In this document: one piece after another, positions 1 to 14,182 of the stretch
Layout: each line of letters starts with the position of its first letter
Numbering within the stretch: the first letter of the stretch is position 1
DNA from: Woodsholea maritima DSM 17123
Lineage (GTDB): Bacteria; Pseudomonadota; Alphaproteobacteria; Caulobacterales; Maricaulaceae
Reading direction: 5' to 3'
DNA length: 64,000 nt
Assembly: GCF_000382325.1 (NCBI RefSeq)
Contig: NZ_KB908056.1
Span: forward strand, 124,001 to 188,000
Notes under the pieces: model-generated
Told to the model about the DNA's origin: nothing
Seen by the model: only the letters and a program-made list of their open reading frames with translations
Databases searched by the model: none
Position numbers and translations under genes: made by a program

Positions 1-48
1 GACGCGGCGGTTAAACTGTGCTTGAGCTTCCTGTTTATCGCGGCGCAT
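1..48 (-). CDS. mrdA: Penicillin-binding protein 2 (MrdA), first 16 codons only
   Basis: Partial gene running off the left edge. An ATG on the minus strand at 48 opens 16 codons, MRRDKQEAQAQFNRRV. A short polar start followed by FxRR just before the membrane anchor is how MrdA proteins usually begin. It lies 32 bases downstream of mreD, where mrdA normally sits in the mreBCD-mrdA-rodA operon. MrdA is the elongasome transpeptidase that crosslinks side-wall peptidoglycan. The call rests mainly on position, because the catalytic domain is outside the window. Confidence 0.6.
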   Translation of the reverse strand, partial: MRRDKQEAQAQFNRRV

Positions 49-80
49 GGCCCAAAATCGTCCCTAAACCAGTAAGGGGT

Positions 81-587
81 TTAAAAAAAGCTCGTGCGTT
101 CTTTACGCCGAGCAAACACCCAGGCAAAGACCGGAAAGAGGATGATGGTCAAGACACCATCGGTAATCAAGGCCGTTATACCGGTCGGTGCACCGACCGC
201 AGCCGCACCGGCCAGGGCGGCGACCCCCAAAGCGATCGCGCCTACCAGCAAAAACCGGCCCAACACGGTCATAAATTCAATCCCGCCTTCAATCTGGCGT
301 GGACGACCTATGGAAAACGCCACCAAATACGCCAGCGCCCACACGCCCATCGGCCCACCCGACAACAAATCCTGGGCCACGCCGGTTAAGAAAATCAACC
401 AGGGCGGCGTCAAAGTCGGGGTGCGTACACTCCAGATGAAGAGCGTGATCAGCGGCAATAACAAGCTGACATGGGGGCCTGTCGGAATGCGTGATGGCGC
501 AGCATAGAGAATAAGGCTGATCACCAGGGTCAGTGGGATCAGAATAAAATCCGGCCAGGACGAGCGATCATTGGACTTTTTACGCAT
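81..587 (-). CDS. mreD: Rod shape-determining protein MreD
   Basis: 168-residue, very hydrophobic protein with about five membrane segments, the usual size and layout of MreD. It is an inner-membrane component of the elongasome that links MreB and MreC to the MrdA-RodA peptidoglycan synthase. The start codon overlaps the mreC stop by one base (TAATG), so the two are probably translationally coupled. The order mreB-mreC-mreD-mrdA is the classic one. The C-terminus is short and basic (ARRKERTSFF), probably cytoplasmic. MreD sequences are poorly conserved, so the identification leans on context and topology. Confidence 0.88.
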   Translation of the reverse strand: MRKKSNDRSSWPDFILIPLTLVISLILYAAPSRIPTGPHVSLLLPLITLFIWSVRTPTLTPPWLIFLTGVAQDLLSGGPMGVWALAYLVAFSIGRPRQIEGGIEFMTVLGRFLLVGAIALGVAALAGAAAVGAPTGITALITDGVLTIILFPVFAWVFARRKERTSFF

Positions 588-1498
588 TATCCGGCCTGCC
601 CTTGGCTGGGGGCTTCACCTGCATCTTCACTCACCAAGGGGACCGGCGGATTAGCCTCTGGCGCAGGGGTCGGCTCATAGGGCCAGACCCAGACCAGATC
701 AATCGGTGCCGCCTCAGAGTAAAGGCGAACCCGCCAGTGCCCATCACGATCGCGTACAGCCTCACCAATCGGAAGCCCGCGCGGTAAGACATTATCATCG
801 CCCGAAGAAACGATACGGTCGCCCTCAATCAGATCTGGTTCACGACCCAGATATTCCAAACGTGGGAAATCAGAGTTATCACCCACCAACAGCGCGCGGG
901 CATTGGAGCGATCCGCCATCACCGACACACGACTGTTCAAATCAGTCAGCATTAAAACGCGCGAGGAGGTCATCCCGACATCGACCGTACGTCCCACCAG
1001 GCCATAGATATTGACCACCGGATAGCCTTCGCGGATGCCGTCTTCATAGCCAATGCCGATAAGGCGCGCACGTACGAACGGCCCGCGCTGTTCAGCCACG
1101 GTCCAGGCCGAAATACGCGTCCCGAGCGCAGGCGTTTGCAGATTGAGCGCCTCTTCATAGAGCTGTACCCGATCGCGCAGGGTCAAGGCCAGATCGCGCC
1201 AGGCGCGCAATTCGATCAGCTCTTCGTGGAGAGCACGGTTTTCCTGGGCCAATTCCCACTGACGTTTCCACCATGGCCCGATATTGCGAAGCCCGCGCCA
1301 GGGTTTAGCCCCGATTTCCAGGGCGGGCGTCGCCACATCATCAAACATGGCGCGAAAGGTCGACAACATGGGCGCGCGATGCGCCGGGCGATCAAAGGCG
1401 ATCAAGGCCGCAGAAATGCCAATAAGAATAATGAAGAAGGTCCGCGAGAAGCGGACCCCATCATCGCCTTCGCGCTTTGATGGTCCAAACAGAGCCAC
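587..1498 (-). CDS. mreC: Rod shape-determining protein MreC
   Basis: 303 residues, starting at a GTG preceded by AAGGA. MreC is a bitopic periplasmic scaffold of the elongasome. A short cytoplasmic start is followed by one membrane anchor (about residues 18-38), a periplasmic coiled coil (about 75-120, rich in Glu, Arg and Leu), and a beta-rich domain containing the typical run around SRVLMLTDLNSRVSV. The last 30 residues are Pro/Ala/Glu-rich and look disordered, as in many alphaproteobacterial MreC proteins. It sits 34 bases after mreB and shares one base with mreD. Confidence 0.93.
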   Translation of the reverse strand: MALFGPSKREGDDGVRFSRTFFIILIGISAALIAFDRPAHRAPMLSTFRAMFDDVATPALEIGAKPWRGLRNIGPWWKRQWELAQENRALHEELIELRAWRDLALTLRDRVQLYEEALNLQTPALGTRISAWTVAEQRGPFVRARLIGIGYEDGIREGYPVVNIYGLVGRTVDVGMTSSRVLMLTDLNSRVSVMADRSNARALLVGDNSDFPRLEYLGREPDLIEGDRIVSSGDDNVLPRGLPIGEAVRDRDGHWRVRLYSEAAPIDLVWVWPYEPTPAPEANPPVPLVSEDAGEAPSQGQAG

Positions 1499-1532
1499 GC
1501 GCGTCCTTGCCCCTCTTCCCGGTTAGAGCCGC

Positions 1533-2625
<1,093 letters not shown>

Positions 2626-2663
2626 ATCACACACTTGTGCGACGGGTTGGCCAACAATGCAAG

Positions 2664-3422
2664 TCAGTCCGTGCCATCCATCGCACCTGAAGGTGTTTTT
2701 CTTTCAGGTCCGCGCATCCATTTACGGGCAAAAAGCATGATCGCGAGCCACGCTGCGGCCGCGAGAAACAGCAAAACCCCAGTTAAAACACGACCTTCAC
2801 TTAAAAGCGTCATCAAACCTTGCCCGGCAAAGGCCACCAACGCTGTCTTGGGGATAATTCCGATGCCGGCCCCCGCGATGAAGGCGAAATAGGACATGCG
2901 CGAGACGCCCGCGGCCATATTGACGACAATGAAGGGCGCAGAAGGAACGATTCGCACCATCAAGCTGGCCCAAAATCCATTACGCCCGACAAAATCAGAG
3001 ACCCGATTGACCATATCCCCGCCATAGCGGCGTAAAACATCTGCGCCCAATAAACGCCCGACCCAAAAATTGATCGAGGCCGAAATGATCGTCGACACCC
3101 AGGAGACACTAAAGCCCGTCACCGGCCCAAATGCGAACACTGCCGCCGCGATCAGCGCAAATTGCGGCACCCCGATGAAGGAAAGGACCACAAAAATGAT
3201 ACCGGTAATGGGTAGGGCGTACCATTCATGGGCCACACTGGCGAGCCAGCTTTGAACCGCCCCCGGTTCAATCCCCAAAACGAAACGTCCCACAATGAAA
3301 ATCGCCGCGACCAGTGCGAACAGGCCCAGCGACACGCCAATGGCCCGCGCGGCGCGTTTATCCATGCGGCTAAAAAATTGGATGATCGCCTTCATCACGT
3401 CAGGACCACTTTCTTTGTGCAT
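2664..3422 (-). CDS. TVP38/TMEM64 (VTT-domain) inner-membrane protein
   Basis: About 252 residues with some six hydrophobic segments. The central block has the VTT/DedA-like pattern: FGPVTGF, then MVRIVPSAPFIVVNMAAG, then IAGAGIGIIPKTALVAFAG. Family members are membrane proteins of the DedA-TVP38 superfamily; several act as lipid scramblases or carrier-lipid flippases, but the job of this one is not known. I start it at the ATG at 3422, with AGGG six bases upstream. A longer TTG reading from 3500 lacks a ribosome site, and a shorter ATG at 3395 is possible. It follows ligA by some 90 bases and may be cotranscribed with it. Confidence 0.85.
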   Translation of the reverse strand: MHKESGPDVMKAIIQFFSRMDKRAARAIGVSLGLFALVAAIFIVGRFVLGIEPGAVQSWLASVAHEWYALPITGIIFVVLSFIGVPQFALIAAAVFAFGPVTGFSVSWVSTIISASINFWVGRLLGADVLRRYGGDMVNRVSDFVGRNGFWASLMVRIVPSAPFIVVNMAAGVSRMSYFAFIAGAGIGIIPKTALVAFAGQGLMTLLSEGRVLTGVLLFLAAAAWLAIMLFARKWMRGPERKTPSGAMDGTD

Positions 3423-3511
3423 TTTGCCCTGCTCAGCCCCATGGCCCTTGTTATAACAGGGTATTACCTCTTCGCATAAGGCTTTGAAAATTTCCGTCAA
3501 GCCCGCGTGCT

Positions 3512-7560
<4,049 letters not shown>

Positions 7561-7602
7561 GAAGCCCTTTACGCCCTTTAAATGCTTACAAACGTGACGG
7601 CC

Positions 7603-8439
7603 TTACCCGAAGATACGGTTGAGCGCGCGTTGTAAATAGGTTGGATCTTTATCTTCGACACCCAGCTCAGGTAGCGTGATTCCCCGTGCACTTAAGAGCG
7701 AATAGCTATCCTCATACCACTCAGAACCCGGGAAATTATAGCCCAGAACAGACGCGACCTGGGTCGCTTCCATATCCACGCCCAAGGCGACATAGGCTTC
7801 GACTAAGCGGTGCAACGCTTCAGGGACATGGCTGGTGGTCTGATAATTCTCGACCACACCGCGGAAGCGGTTGATCGCGGCCAGGTAATAGCCATTGCGC
7901 AGATACCAACGCCCGATATCCATTTCCTTACCCGCCAAGTGGTCACGGGTCATGTCGATCTTCAAGCGTGCATCCTGAGCGTAAACACTTTCAGGGTAGC
8001 GACGCACAACCTGTTGCAGGGCATCCATGGCCTGCTGCGTTGTGGATTGGTCCCGGCCCACATCATAGATGCGCTCATAATAGCAGATCGCGACCAGATA
8101 ATAGGCGTAAGGCGTCATTTGCGAGCCCGGGTGCAGCGCGATAAAGCGCTGAGCATCGGAAATCGCCTCATCATAGCGCCCGCCTTCATAATTGGCGTAG
8201 GCGGCCATTAGCATCGCGCGCCGGGCCCATTCCGAGAAGGGGTGCTGGCGCTCCACCTCATCGAACATCGCCGCCGCATCGCGGTCACGCCCGCGCTCAA
8301 GCATGTTGAAAGCTTCGTTATAAATCCCTTCAACCGGACGCTCAACATAAGCCAATTCAGCTGAGGGTTTATTGCGATTACAGGCCGATAAACTGGCCAC
8401 GGCCCCAAGCATCAGAGCAAGTTTTGCAAGCGTTTTCAT
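7603..8439 (-). CDS. bamD: Outer membrane assembly lipoprotein BamD
   Basis: 278 residues with a lipoprotein signal peptide ending in LSAC (Cys20), followed by several TPR-like helical repeats. The motif EAFNMLERGRDRDAAAMFDE is a typical first TPR, and HPGSQMTPYAYYLVAICYY is the well-conserved BamD segment. BamD works with BamA to insert beta-barrel proteins into the outer membrane and is usually essential. Its place between lpxC and recN is typical of alphaproteobacteria. The perfect 12-bp palindrome ATCGTTAACGAT lies about 80 bases upstream (8518-8529). Confidence 0.96.
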   Translation of the reverse strand: MKTLAKLALMLGAVASLSACNRNKPSAELAYVERPVEGIYNEAFNMLERGRDRDAAAMFDEVERQHPFSEWARRAMLMAAYANYEGGRYDEAISDAQRFIALHPGSQMTPYAYYLVAICYYERIYDVGRDQSTTQQAMDALQQVVRRYPESVYAQDARLKIDMTRDHLAGKEMDIGRWYLRNGYYLAAINRFRGVVENYQTTSHVPEALHRLVEAYVALGVDMEATQVASVLGYNFPGSEWYEDSYSLLSARGITLPELGVEDKDPTYLQRALNRIFG

Positions 8440-8632
8440 CCACGCACCACTTTAAGGTCTGGCCGAACCACTCTCATCCAAGAGCGCCTCGGGTCGGTGA
8501 AGGTCTCGTCCGCACACATCGTTAACGATTTGCGCGAACCCTCGTCTTTAAGCTTTTAGCCGATTGCTGGCCAAGCACAAAGCCTTGCTTCAGGGCAAAA
8601 TTGCGGCAAGTCAACTTTTTTCAGGAAAATTC

Positions 8633-8658
8633 AGGGGATAAGCCTGCTGCCATCCCCT
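8633..8658 (-). terminator. Hairpin after lpxC
   Basis: AGGGGAT and ATCCCCT are perfect 7-bp arms separated by 12 bases, 15 bases past the lpxC stop. The bases that follow on the minus strand (GAATTTTCC) give only a short U-run. It could be a weak terminator or a processing hairpin between lpxC and bamD. Confidence 0.4.
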
Positions 8659-8672
8659 AAAAAGAGGTGCTT

Positions 8673-9569
8673 TTAACGCGCCATCGCGAGTTTGAGCGCT
8701 TCAGCATCGTTCAGCGCGACCACACGCCAGGCCGATTTATCCGCCAACAGCGTATGGACCGCGTGATTGTTGAAGCCATGGCCCGGACGATAGGCCCGGT
8801 AAAGCCCCAGGATCGGCATGCCCGCCAGATAAATATCGCCCAGAGCGTCCAGGGCCTTATGACGCACAAACTCATCATCAAAGCGCAGGCCACCGGCGTT
8901 ATCGACGCCCCGTTCGCCTACCACAACAGTGTTGTCCAGCGAGGCTCCACGCGCCAGACCGGCCTTCAACAAGGCATCATAATCGCGGCGAAAACCAAAG
9001 GTGCGCGCCGGAGCAATCATCTGGCTGAATACGGCCGGGTTCACTTCAAAGGCAAAATGCTGATGCCCGATGGAGGCATCGGCAAAATCAATCTCAACAT
9101 CAATCGCCGCGCGAAGTGCCGGGATCCAGGCGGCTTTACGCCCACCCTGCTCCACCTCAACGGTTTTAAGCACCTGGATAGCGCGGCGCACCATCGGCAG
9201 CGTGACCAGGCCCGCTTGGTCGATCAACTCAATAAAAGGCGCAGAAGATCCGTCCATGGCAGGCACTTCAGGTCCGTCCAGCTCAATGAGGACATCATCA
9301 ACGCCCATACCCGCCAGCGCCGCCATCAAATGCTCAACGGTCGCCACCGAGGCACCATCATCATTCAATAACGTCGTGCCCAGATCGGTCGAGCGTACAC
9401 TGTCAAACAAAGCCGGAATAACGCGGTCATTCACGTCCAGATCAACGCGCGCGAAGACAATCCCGGTCCCGGCGGCCGCAGGCTTCATCACCATGCGCAC
9501 ACGCTGGCCCGTATGAAGGCCCACACCGGCACAGACCACAGGTCCACGTAAGGTTTGACGGTTTGTCAT
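8673..9569 (-). CDS. lpxC: UDP-3-O-acyl-N-acetylglucosamine deacetylase LpxC
   Basis: 298 residues, full length. LpxC carries out the committed step of lipid A synthesis, a zinc-dependent deacetylation in the cytosol. Ligands and catalytic residues are present: TVEH with Glu79 and His80, HKALD with His237 and Asp241, and the general acid His264 in RPGHGFNNH. ELDGPEVPAMDGSS is also characteristic. It follows ftsZ in the same direction but beyond a 733-base gap and a terminator hairpin, so it has its own promoter, probably in the AT-rich part of that gap. Confidence 0.98.
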   Translation of the reverse strand: MTNRQTLRGPVVCAGVGLHTGQRVRMVMKPAAAGTGIVFARVDLDVNDRVIPALFDSVRSTDLGTTLLNDDGASVATVEHLMAALAGMGVDDVLIELDGPEVPAMDGSSAPFIELIDQAGLVTLPMVRRAIQVLKTVEVEQGGRKAAWIPALRAAIDVEIDFADASIGHQHFAFEVNPAVFSQMIAPARTFGFRRDYDALLKAGLARGASLDNTVVVGERGVDNAGGLRFDDEFVRHKALDALGDIYLAGMPILGLYRAYRPGHGFNNHAVHTLLADKSAWRVVALNDAEALKLAMAR

Positions 9570-9771
9570 AACTGCGCACTCTTCTCTTGCTGATCAGGCA
9601 CGCAGCCCCTTCAGCGTTCACCTGCCCGGATCTTTATCCCTTAAGGGTCAATCACCGAAACTTCAGGCCATCCAAACGTCATTGGCGTGCAAAGTCTGCG
9701 CTTTAGCCACACCGACACCTCATCCCACGCCTGGCAAGATATCAGGGCTGAACGCAATCACAATTAAAGCT

Positions 9772-9829
9772 TTGTTACGAAGTGTAACAATTTAAAGCGT
9801 TGAAATAATGAAGTAAAAATTTAAAGCGT
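9772..9829. promoter_or_regulatory. Palindrome and two direct repeats, possible lpxC upstream control region
   Basis: TTGTTAC-GAAGT-GTAACAA is a perfect 7-bp inverted repeat (9772-9790). It runs into the first of two exact AATTTAAAGCGT repeats, which start 29 bases apart. The block lies 200-260 bases upstream of lpxC in an otherwise GC-rich region. No regulator is known to me for this pattern. Confidence 0.35.
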
Positions 9830-10011
9830 GTACTTTTGTTACTTAACACGCCCTCGTCTAACTTGCCTTTAAAGCCCAGGCGCAGAGGTGGGAGGTATAT
9901 TTGCGTCCCCACGCCCGTTAATGAACACCCTCTCAGGATCGCTTCCTTTAGATCCTCAGGCACGGTCTACATGAAGATGGGTATTACAAACCACCTAGCC
10001 TTTGTCATCCC

Positions 10012-10092
10012 GGACAAGCGATAGCGCAGAGCCGGGATCTGTAGCGTTTGCCATCAAGGTCCATAGATCCCCGATCCAGTCGGGGATGACGT
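10012..10092 (+). repeat. Dispersed palindromic intergenic repeat, copy A
   Basis: Begins GTCATCCCGGAC and ends TCGGGGATGAC, so its outer ends are inverted repeats. Inside are two hairpins: ATCCCGG...CCGGGAT and ATCCCCGA...TCGGGGAT. The same element in inverse orientation lies at 29281-29371; the two share the core TTTGCCATCAAGG and the flanking ATAGATCCC. It resembles small non-autonomous palindromic repeats found between genes in many alphaproteobacteria. Confidence 0.75.
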
Positions 10093-10246
10093 GAAAAGGA
10101 AGTCTGTTATGCCAGACTTGATCTGCTCCGCTGAAGCAATGACCGCCACAACTCGCAAATTAATTTAATGCGCTTTGCCACCCTTGCTTAATAATCAATA
10201 AAATTACTTAAACAGTATATAGAAAAAACTTTAATGGTACTTTGAA

Positions 10247-10277
10247 ACAAATACGGCTGCCCCATAGGGGCAGCCGC
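10247..10277 (-). terminator. Terminator hairpin after ftsZ
   Basis: CGGCTGCCCC and GGGGCAGCCG form a perfect 10-bp GC-rich stem with a 3-base loop, about 26 bases past the ftsZ stop. On the minus strand it is followed by TATTTGTTT. It marks the probable end of the dcw transcription unit. Confidence 0.7.
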
Positions 10278-10302
10278 TTGATTTTGGTAAGGATGAAAGT
10301 GC

Positions 10303-11742
10303 TTAGTTCGCTTGGCGACGCAAGAAGGCCGGGATTTCCAACTCTTCTTCATCGAAGCCGTCATTTTGGCGGGTCTGAGCTTTATGCTCAACCTGCGGCG
10401 CGACTTTAGACTGAGGCTTTGGGGCCTCCTGCTTTGGGCGACGACCAAAGAGGGAGAAGCCACGCTTCTCTTCTTTGGGCTCAGGCTTGGCTTCAGCCTT
10501 TGCAATGCCTGGTGCCACTTCAGCTAAACGCTCTTGAGAACGCACAACCGCAGGCTTGGTCTCAGACGCTTCAGGCGCTTGGCTCGCAGCCCATGCTTCA
10601 CGCTCAGCCAGGCTGGCGGGCGGCATGCTCTGACGGCTGACCGCTTTTGGAGTTTCATTGACCGCAACCGCATCGGCGGTACGACGGATCAACGGCTCAG
10701 CTTGACGCTGGGGGCGGTTAGTGCGCACCCCCAAAGTGTTCACAACCCCGCCATCGCGCCCAGAGCCCATATGCTCCTCGCACTCAATGCCGGTGGCCAC
10801 GACCGACACGCGCATCGTGCCTTCCATATTCATGTCGAAGGTTGAGCCCACGATGATGTTGGCATCAGGATCGACTTCGTTACGGATTTCATTAGCCGCT
10901 TCGTCAACTTCATACAGCGTCATGTCCATGCCGCCGGTGATATTGATCAGAACGCCGCGCGCGCCCTTCATAGACACATCATCGAGCAGCGGATTGGCAA
11001 TCGCGGCATGGGCCGCTTCAATCGCGCGCTTCTCGCCTTCGGCTTCGCCCGTCCCCATCATGGCTTTACCCATTTCGCTCATCACGGTGCGAACATCGGC
11101 AAAGTCCAGATTGATCAGGCCAGGCATAACCATCAAATCGGTAATGCCGCGCACGCCCGAATGCAGCACCTGGTCCGCCATCGAGAAGGCTTCGGCAAAG
11201 GTGGTTTTCTCGGTCGCGATACGGAACAAGTTCTGGTTCGGGATCACAATCAACGTGTCCACATGCGCTTGAAGCTGTTCGATCCCAGCTTCAGCCAATT
11301 TCATGCGACGAGAGCCCTCGAAATGGAAAGGCTTCGTGACCACCCCCACGGTCAAGATCCCTTGTTCACGTGCAGCGCGTGCGATCACCGGAGCAGCCCC
11401 CGTCCCGGTGCCACCGCCCATACCAGCGGTGATGAAAACCATGTGCGCGCCCGACAGGTGCTCGAGGATTTCCGCCAGCGAGTCTTCTGCAGACTGTTCG
11501 CCCACTTCCGGACGCGCCCCAGCGCCAAGGCCCTCGGTAATCCCAGCGCCCATCTGGATACGACGATCGGTTTTAGACCGGGTCAAAGCCTGGGCATCGG
11601 TATTGGCCACAACAAAGTCGACCCCTTCAAGGTCGGCTTCGATCATGTTGTTAACCGCATTGCCGCCAGCACCGCCAACGCCGAAGACGACAATGCGCGG
11701 CTTCAACTCTGTGGTTTCGGGAAGGGATAGATTTAAGGCCAT
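10303..11742 (-). CDS. ftsZ: Cell division GTPase FtsZ
   Basis: 479 residues. FtsZ is the tubulin homologue that forms the division ring. The GTP-binding signature GGGTGTG is at 109-115, and a T7-loop region ([11 protein letters not shown]) follows. A long Glu/Ala/Pro/Lys-rich linker (about 325-460), typical of alphaproteobacteria, leads to the C-terminal peptide [12 protein letters not shown] that binds FtsA and other partners. GGAG sits eight to nine bases before the ATG. The 168-base gap after ftsA holds a CtrA-type site (11814-11828) and a GATTC site (11785-11789, GANTC class methylated by CcrM), matching the kind of cell-cycle control known for Caulobacter ftsZ. Confidence 0.99.
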   Translation of the reverse strand: MALNLSLPETTELKPRIVVFGVGGAGGNAVNNMIEADLEGVDFVVANTDAQALTRSKTDRRIQMGAGITEGLGAGARPEVGEQSAEDSLAEILEHLSGAHMVFITAGMGGGTGTGAAPVIARAAREQGILTVGVVTKPFHFEGSRRMKLAEAGIEQLQAHVDTLIVIPNQNLFRIATEKTTFAEAFSMADQVLHSGVRGITDLMVMPGLINLDFADVRTVMSEMGKAMMGTGEAEGEKRAIEAAHAAIANPLLDDVSMKGARGVLINITGGMDMTLYEVDEAANEIRNEVDPDANIIVGSTFDMNMEGTMRVSVVATGIECEEHMGSGRDGGVVNTLGVRTNRPQRQAEPLIRRTADAVAVNETPKAVSRQSMPPASLAEREAWAASQAPEASETKPAVVRSQERLAEVAPGIAKAEAKPEPKEEKRGFSLFGRRPKQEAPKPQSKVAPQVEHKAQTRQNDGFDEEELEIPAFLRRQAN

Positions 11743-11813
11743 TTGAATGAGGCTCCATACGCGAGGGGGCTTAACGTTAATGGTGATTCTTTTGTGAGTG
11801 TTAACCGCATCGC

Positions 11814-11828
11814 TTAATCGAGCGTTAA
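11814..11828. promoter_or_regulatory. CtrA-type full site upstream of ftsZ
   Basis: TTAA-TCGAGCG-TTAA matches the CtrA consensus TTAA-N7-TTAA exactly. It lies 72 bases upstream of the ftsZ ATG. Three more TTAA tetramers (11771, 11777, 11801) and a GATTC methylation site lie between it and the gene. CtrA control of ftsZ is established in Caulobacter crescentus; control here is inference. Confidence 0.6.
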
Positions 11829-11910
11829 AGCCAAAGGCAAAAATTAGGAATACTTACTAGAACATAAACGGAACTTCACTGTAATAGCGAAGCAACCCTC
11901 TGAAAAAGCC

Positions 11911-13239
11911 TTAAAAACTTTCTGCAAACCAGCTGAGCATGCTGCGCTGACTTTTATCACCGCGCTGCTTTTTTTTAACATTTGCGCGCCCAGACCCGCC
12001 GGAAGCGTTAATGCGCGGCGGCCCCGCGATGGCTTCGGCAGCCCCGCGGGTGCGGCGCACCACCACCCCGGCGCAGGCAGAAAAGCCCGGACCTGAGACC
12101 GCATCGCCCAAACCATTGACATGTTGCGGCCGGCCCAAACGCACTTGCTTGCCTAGAACCCTACCCGCCAATTGCGCCGTCCCGGGCAATTGCGCCGCGC
12201 CGCCCGTCAGCACCAAAGTGCGGCCCGAGGCCTTATCCACCCCAGCCGCGGCTAGGCGATCACGCATCAGCTCAAAAATCTCTTCCAAGCGCGGGCGAAT
12301 AATAGCGTTCAGCATCGCGCGCGGGGCAGAGCCCATCATGCTTTGCGGATCATTGCCCATGGGCGGAATCTCGATCATCACCTGATCATCATCCGGACTA
12401 TCCAGCGCAGAGCCATAAAGCGCCTTGATCCGCTCTGCCGCCGACATCGGGGTCGAGAGCCCGCGCGCGATATCACTGGTCACATGAGCCCCGCCCACCG
12501 GCGCGCCATCGACATGCAGCAAAGAGCCTTCGGCGAACACGGCCGCCGTGGTCATGGTCGCGCCCATATCAATCACCAGCGCGCCCAATTCGCGCTCATC
12601 ATCGGTCAAGGTCGACAAACCCGAGGCATAGGGCGCAGCCACCATGCCCACAATGGACAGCTGACAGCGCTCCACACAGGTCGCCAGATTGCGCAAGGGA
12701 TCAATATTGGCGGAGACGAAATGCAGCTCCACCCCCAAAGACCGGCCAAACATGCCGCGCGGATCTTTAACGCCGCGATGGTCATCCACGCGCCAGCTTA
12801 ATGGAATAGCATGCAGCATCACCCGGTCCGGGGTATGAAATTCACCCAGGCCCGCATCCAGCGCCCGGCGCAAATCTCGGTCCGTGACTTCCCGGTTGGA
12901 GAGATTAGCCTCCACCGATAGCCGTGTTGAAGAAGGCCCACCGGCCGCAGTTACCAACGTCACCGCCGTCACCGCATGACCGGCCATACGCTCCGCCTGT
13001 TGAACGGCGGCGCGGATGGATTTCTCCGCCGCCTCCATATCCACCACCGCGCCAGAGCGAATACCCCTGCTCGATTGATGGCCCACGCCGATAATGCGCG
13101 GGCGCGGCCCGGTCAAAGTCTGCTCAACCTTGGCAATAAAGCACACGACTTTGGACGCGCCGATATCCAGCGCGGCAAAAATACCGGGCTTTGAGGCGGT
13201 GGTGGCTTGATCAGCTTTAGAGCGAAACAGGTTCAACAT
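11911..13239 (-). CDS. ftsA: Cell division protein FtsA
   Basis: About 442 residues from the ATG at 13239, which has AGGA eight bases upstream. A longer reading from 13308 would overlap ftsQ and adds no family-like sequence. FtsA is the actin-like protein that tethers FtsZ to the membrane. ALDIGASKVVCFIAK is the first phosphate loop, ALVIDMGATMTTAAVF the second, and LVLTGGAAQLPG the adenosine motif. The extreme C-terminus (MLSWFAESF) is the amphipathic membrane-targeting helix. Start is 10 bases after the ftsQ stop. Confidence 0.96.
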   Translation of the reverse strand: MLNLFRSKADQATTASKPGIFAALDIGASKVVCFIAKVEQTLTGPRPRIIGVGHQSSRGIRSGAVVDMEAAEKSIRAAVQQAERMAGHAVTAVTLVTAAGGPSSTRLSVEANLSNREVTDRDLRRALDAGLGEFHTPDRVMLHAIPLSWRVDDHRGVKDPRGMFGRSLGVELHFVSANIDPLRNLATCVERCQLSIVGMVAAPYASGLSTLTDDERELGALVIDMGATMTTAAVFAEGSLLHVDGAPVGGAHVTSDIARGLSTPMSAAERIKALYGSALDSPDDDQVMIEIPPMGNDPQSMMGSAPRAMLNAIIRPRLEEIFELMRDRLAAAGVDKASGRTLVLTGGAAQLPGTAQLAGRVLGKQVRLGRPQHVNGLGDAVSGPGFSACAGVVVRRTRGAAEAIAGPPRINASGGSGRANVKKKQRGDKSQRSMLSWFAESF

Positions 13240-13249
13240 GGAAATAGTC

Positions 13250-14182
13250 CTATGCCTCGCGGCCAAAATGCTGCGCGGCTTGTGCACGATCGGGCCAGGC
13301 CCGGACAATCAATTCACCCGGTGTACGCAAATCAAACGCCTGCGCATCCAGGCCCAAAACGCCGCGATCATTTTGCAAGCCCATGACCAGAGCCAGAGCC
13401 GAGGCCGGATCATCCTGAGGCAACATCAGATCAGCGCCAGAGACCAGGCGCAAATTCCAGCGCCGCTCCCCAACTCTTACCGCATGGGTGATAAAAGGTT
13501 TTAATTCCGGGCGATGATCGAGGAGATCAATAATCTCCGCGACCGCGACATCGGCCCCAGCCCCGACCACACGGGGAAGATCGGCATATTGGCGCGGATC
13601 GGCCTGGGCAATCACCACGCCATGGCGATCAATCACGTGGTGATAGCCCCCCACCTGCCACAGGGCATAGGGTTTACGCTCTTCAATCACCACAGAAATA
13701 CGATTGGGCCACAGACGGGCTACACTCGCGCTTTCAACCCAGCTCAAACTTTCAATGCGCTGGCGTGCGGCTTCGGGATCAATGGACAACATGGAGACCC
13801 CACCGGCTGCGCCCATAATCTCGGCAATTTCAGCGGCGCTGACCTGCTCTGCGCCTGCCACATCGACGGTGCGCACGATGAAACCGGCTTGGGTCAGGCG
13901 CGCATCAGCCATCGCCAACAGGCCCGCGCCCATATCATCCAGGCGGCCTAAACCCGCAGCCCCGCCAATGATCAAAGCCCCGATCACCAACACCCCAATC
14001 AGGAACAGGCGAAAGGCATAGCTGGCGCGATAGCTGGCCGTGCGCCATTGCGCAGCCAACCAGTTGGACACCTGGCGCTGAGGGGCCGTCCCGGCCACCT
14101 TGGTCGTGTTTTGACGTCGCGCGCGTCCGCGCTGAGGCTTATCCTGAGCGCGAGACGTATCGGCGCGCTTTACCTTGGGCAA
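13250..14182 (-). CDS. ftsQ: Cell division protein FtsQ
   Basis: About 310 residues. FtsQ is a bitopic divisome protein that bridges early and late components. It has a basic cytoplasmic start, one membrane segment ([15 protein letters not shown]), a POTRA domain (around [14 protein letters not shown] and [14 protein letters not shown]) and a beta domain with [14 protein letters not shown] place the start at TTG 14182 because GGAGG lies seven bases before it. A GTG at 14203 in the same frame adds seven residues but has no good ribosome site. Either way the start lies inside the 3' end of ddl, which suggests coupling. Confidence 0.92.
   Translation of the reverse strand: MPKVKRADTSRAQDKPQRGRARRQNTTKVAGTAPQRQVSNWLAAQWRTASYRASYAFRLFLIGVLVIGALIIGGAAGLGRLDDMGAGLLAMADARLTQAGFIVRTVDVAGAEQVSAAEIAEIMGAAGGVSMLSIDPEAARQRIESLSWVESASVARLWPNRISVVIEERKPYALWQVGGYHHVIDRHGVVIAQADPRQYADLPRVVGAGADVAVAEIIDLLDHRPELKPFITHAVRVGERRWNLRLVSGADLMLPQDDPASALALVMGLQNDRGVLGLDAQAFDLRTPGELIVRAWPDRAQAAQHFGREA

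Larger units (their letters stand above)
9570..10302. other. 733-base intergenic region between ftsZ and lpxC
   Basis: No convincing gene; the short ORFs here lack ribosome sites and family motifs. The lpxC-proximal half is AT-rich and holds a palindrome (9772-9790) and two copies of AATTTAAAGCGT (9789-9800 and 9818-9829). The middle holds a palindromic dispersed repeat (10012-10092), and the ftsZ-proximal end holds the ftsZ terminator hairpin. Confidence 0.7.

Noticed and set aside
9775-9963. 62-residue minus-strand frame in the ftsZ-lpxC gap
   Set aside because: No ribosome site; it crosses the palindrome and direct repeats and has no recognisable sequence.
11801-11817. Second CtrA-like pair in the ftsZ promoter, TTAA-N9-TTAA
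   Set aside because: Spacing is wrong for a full site; counted only as extra half sites.
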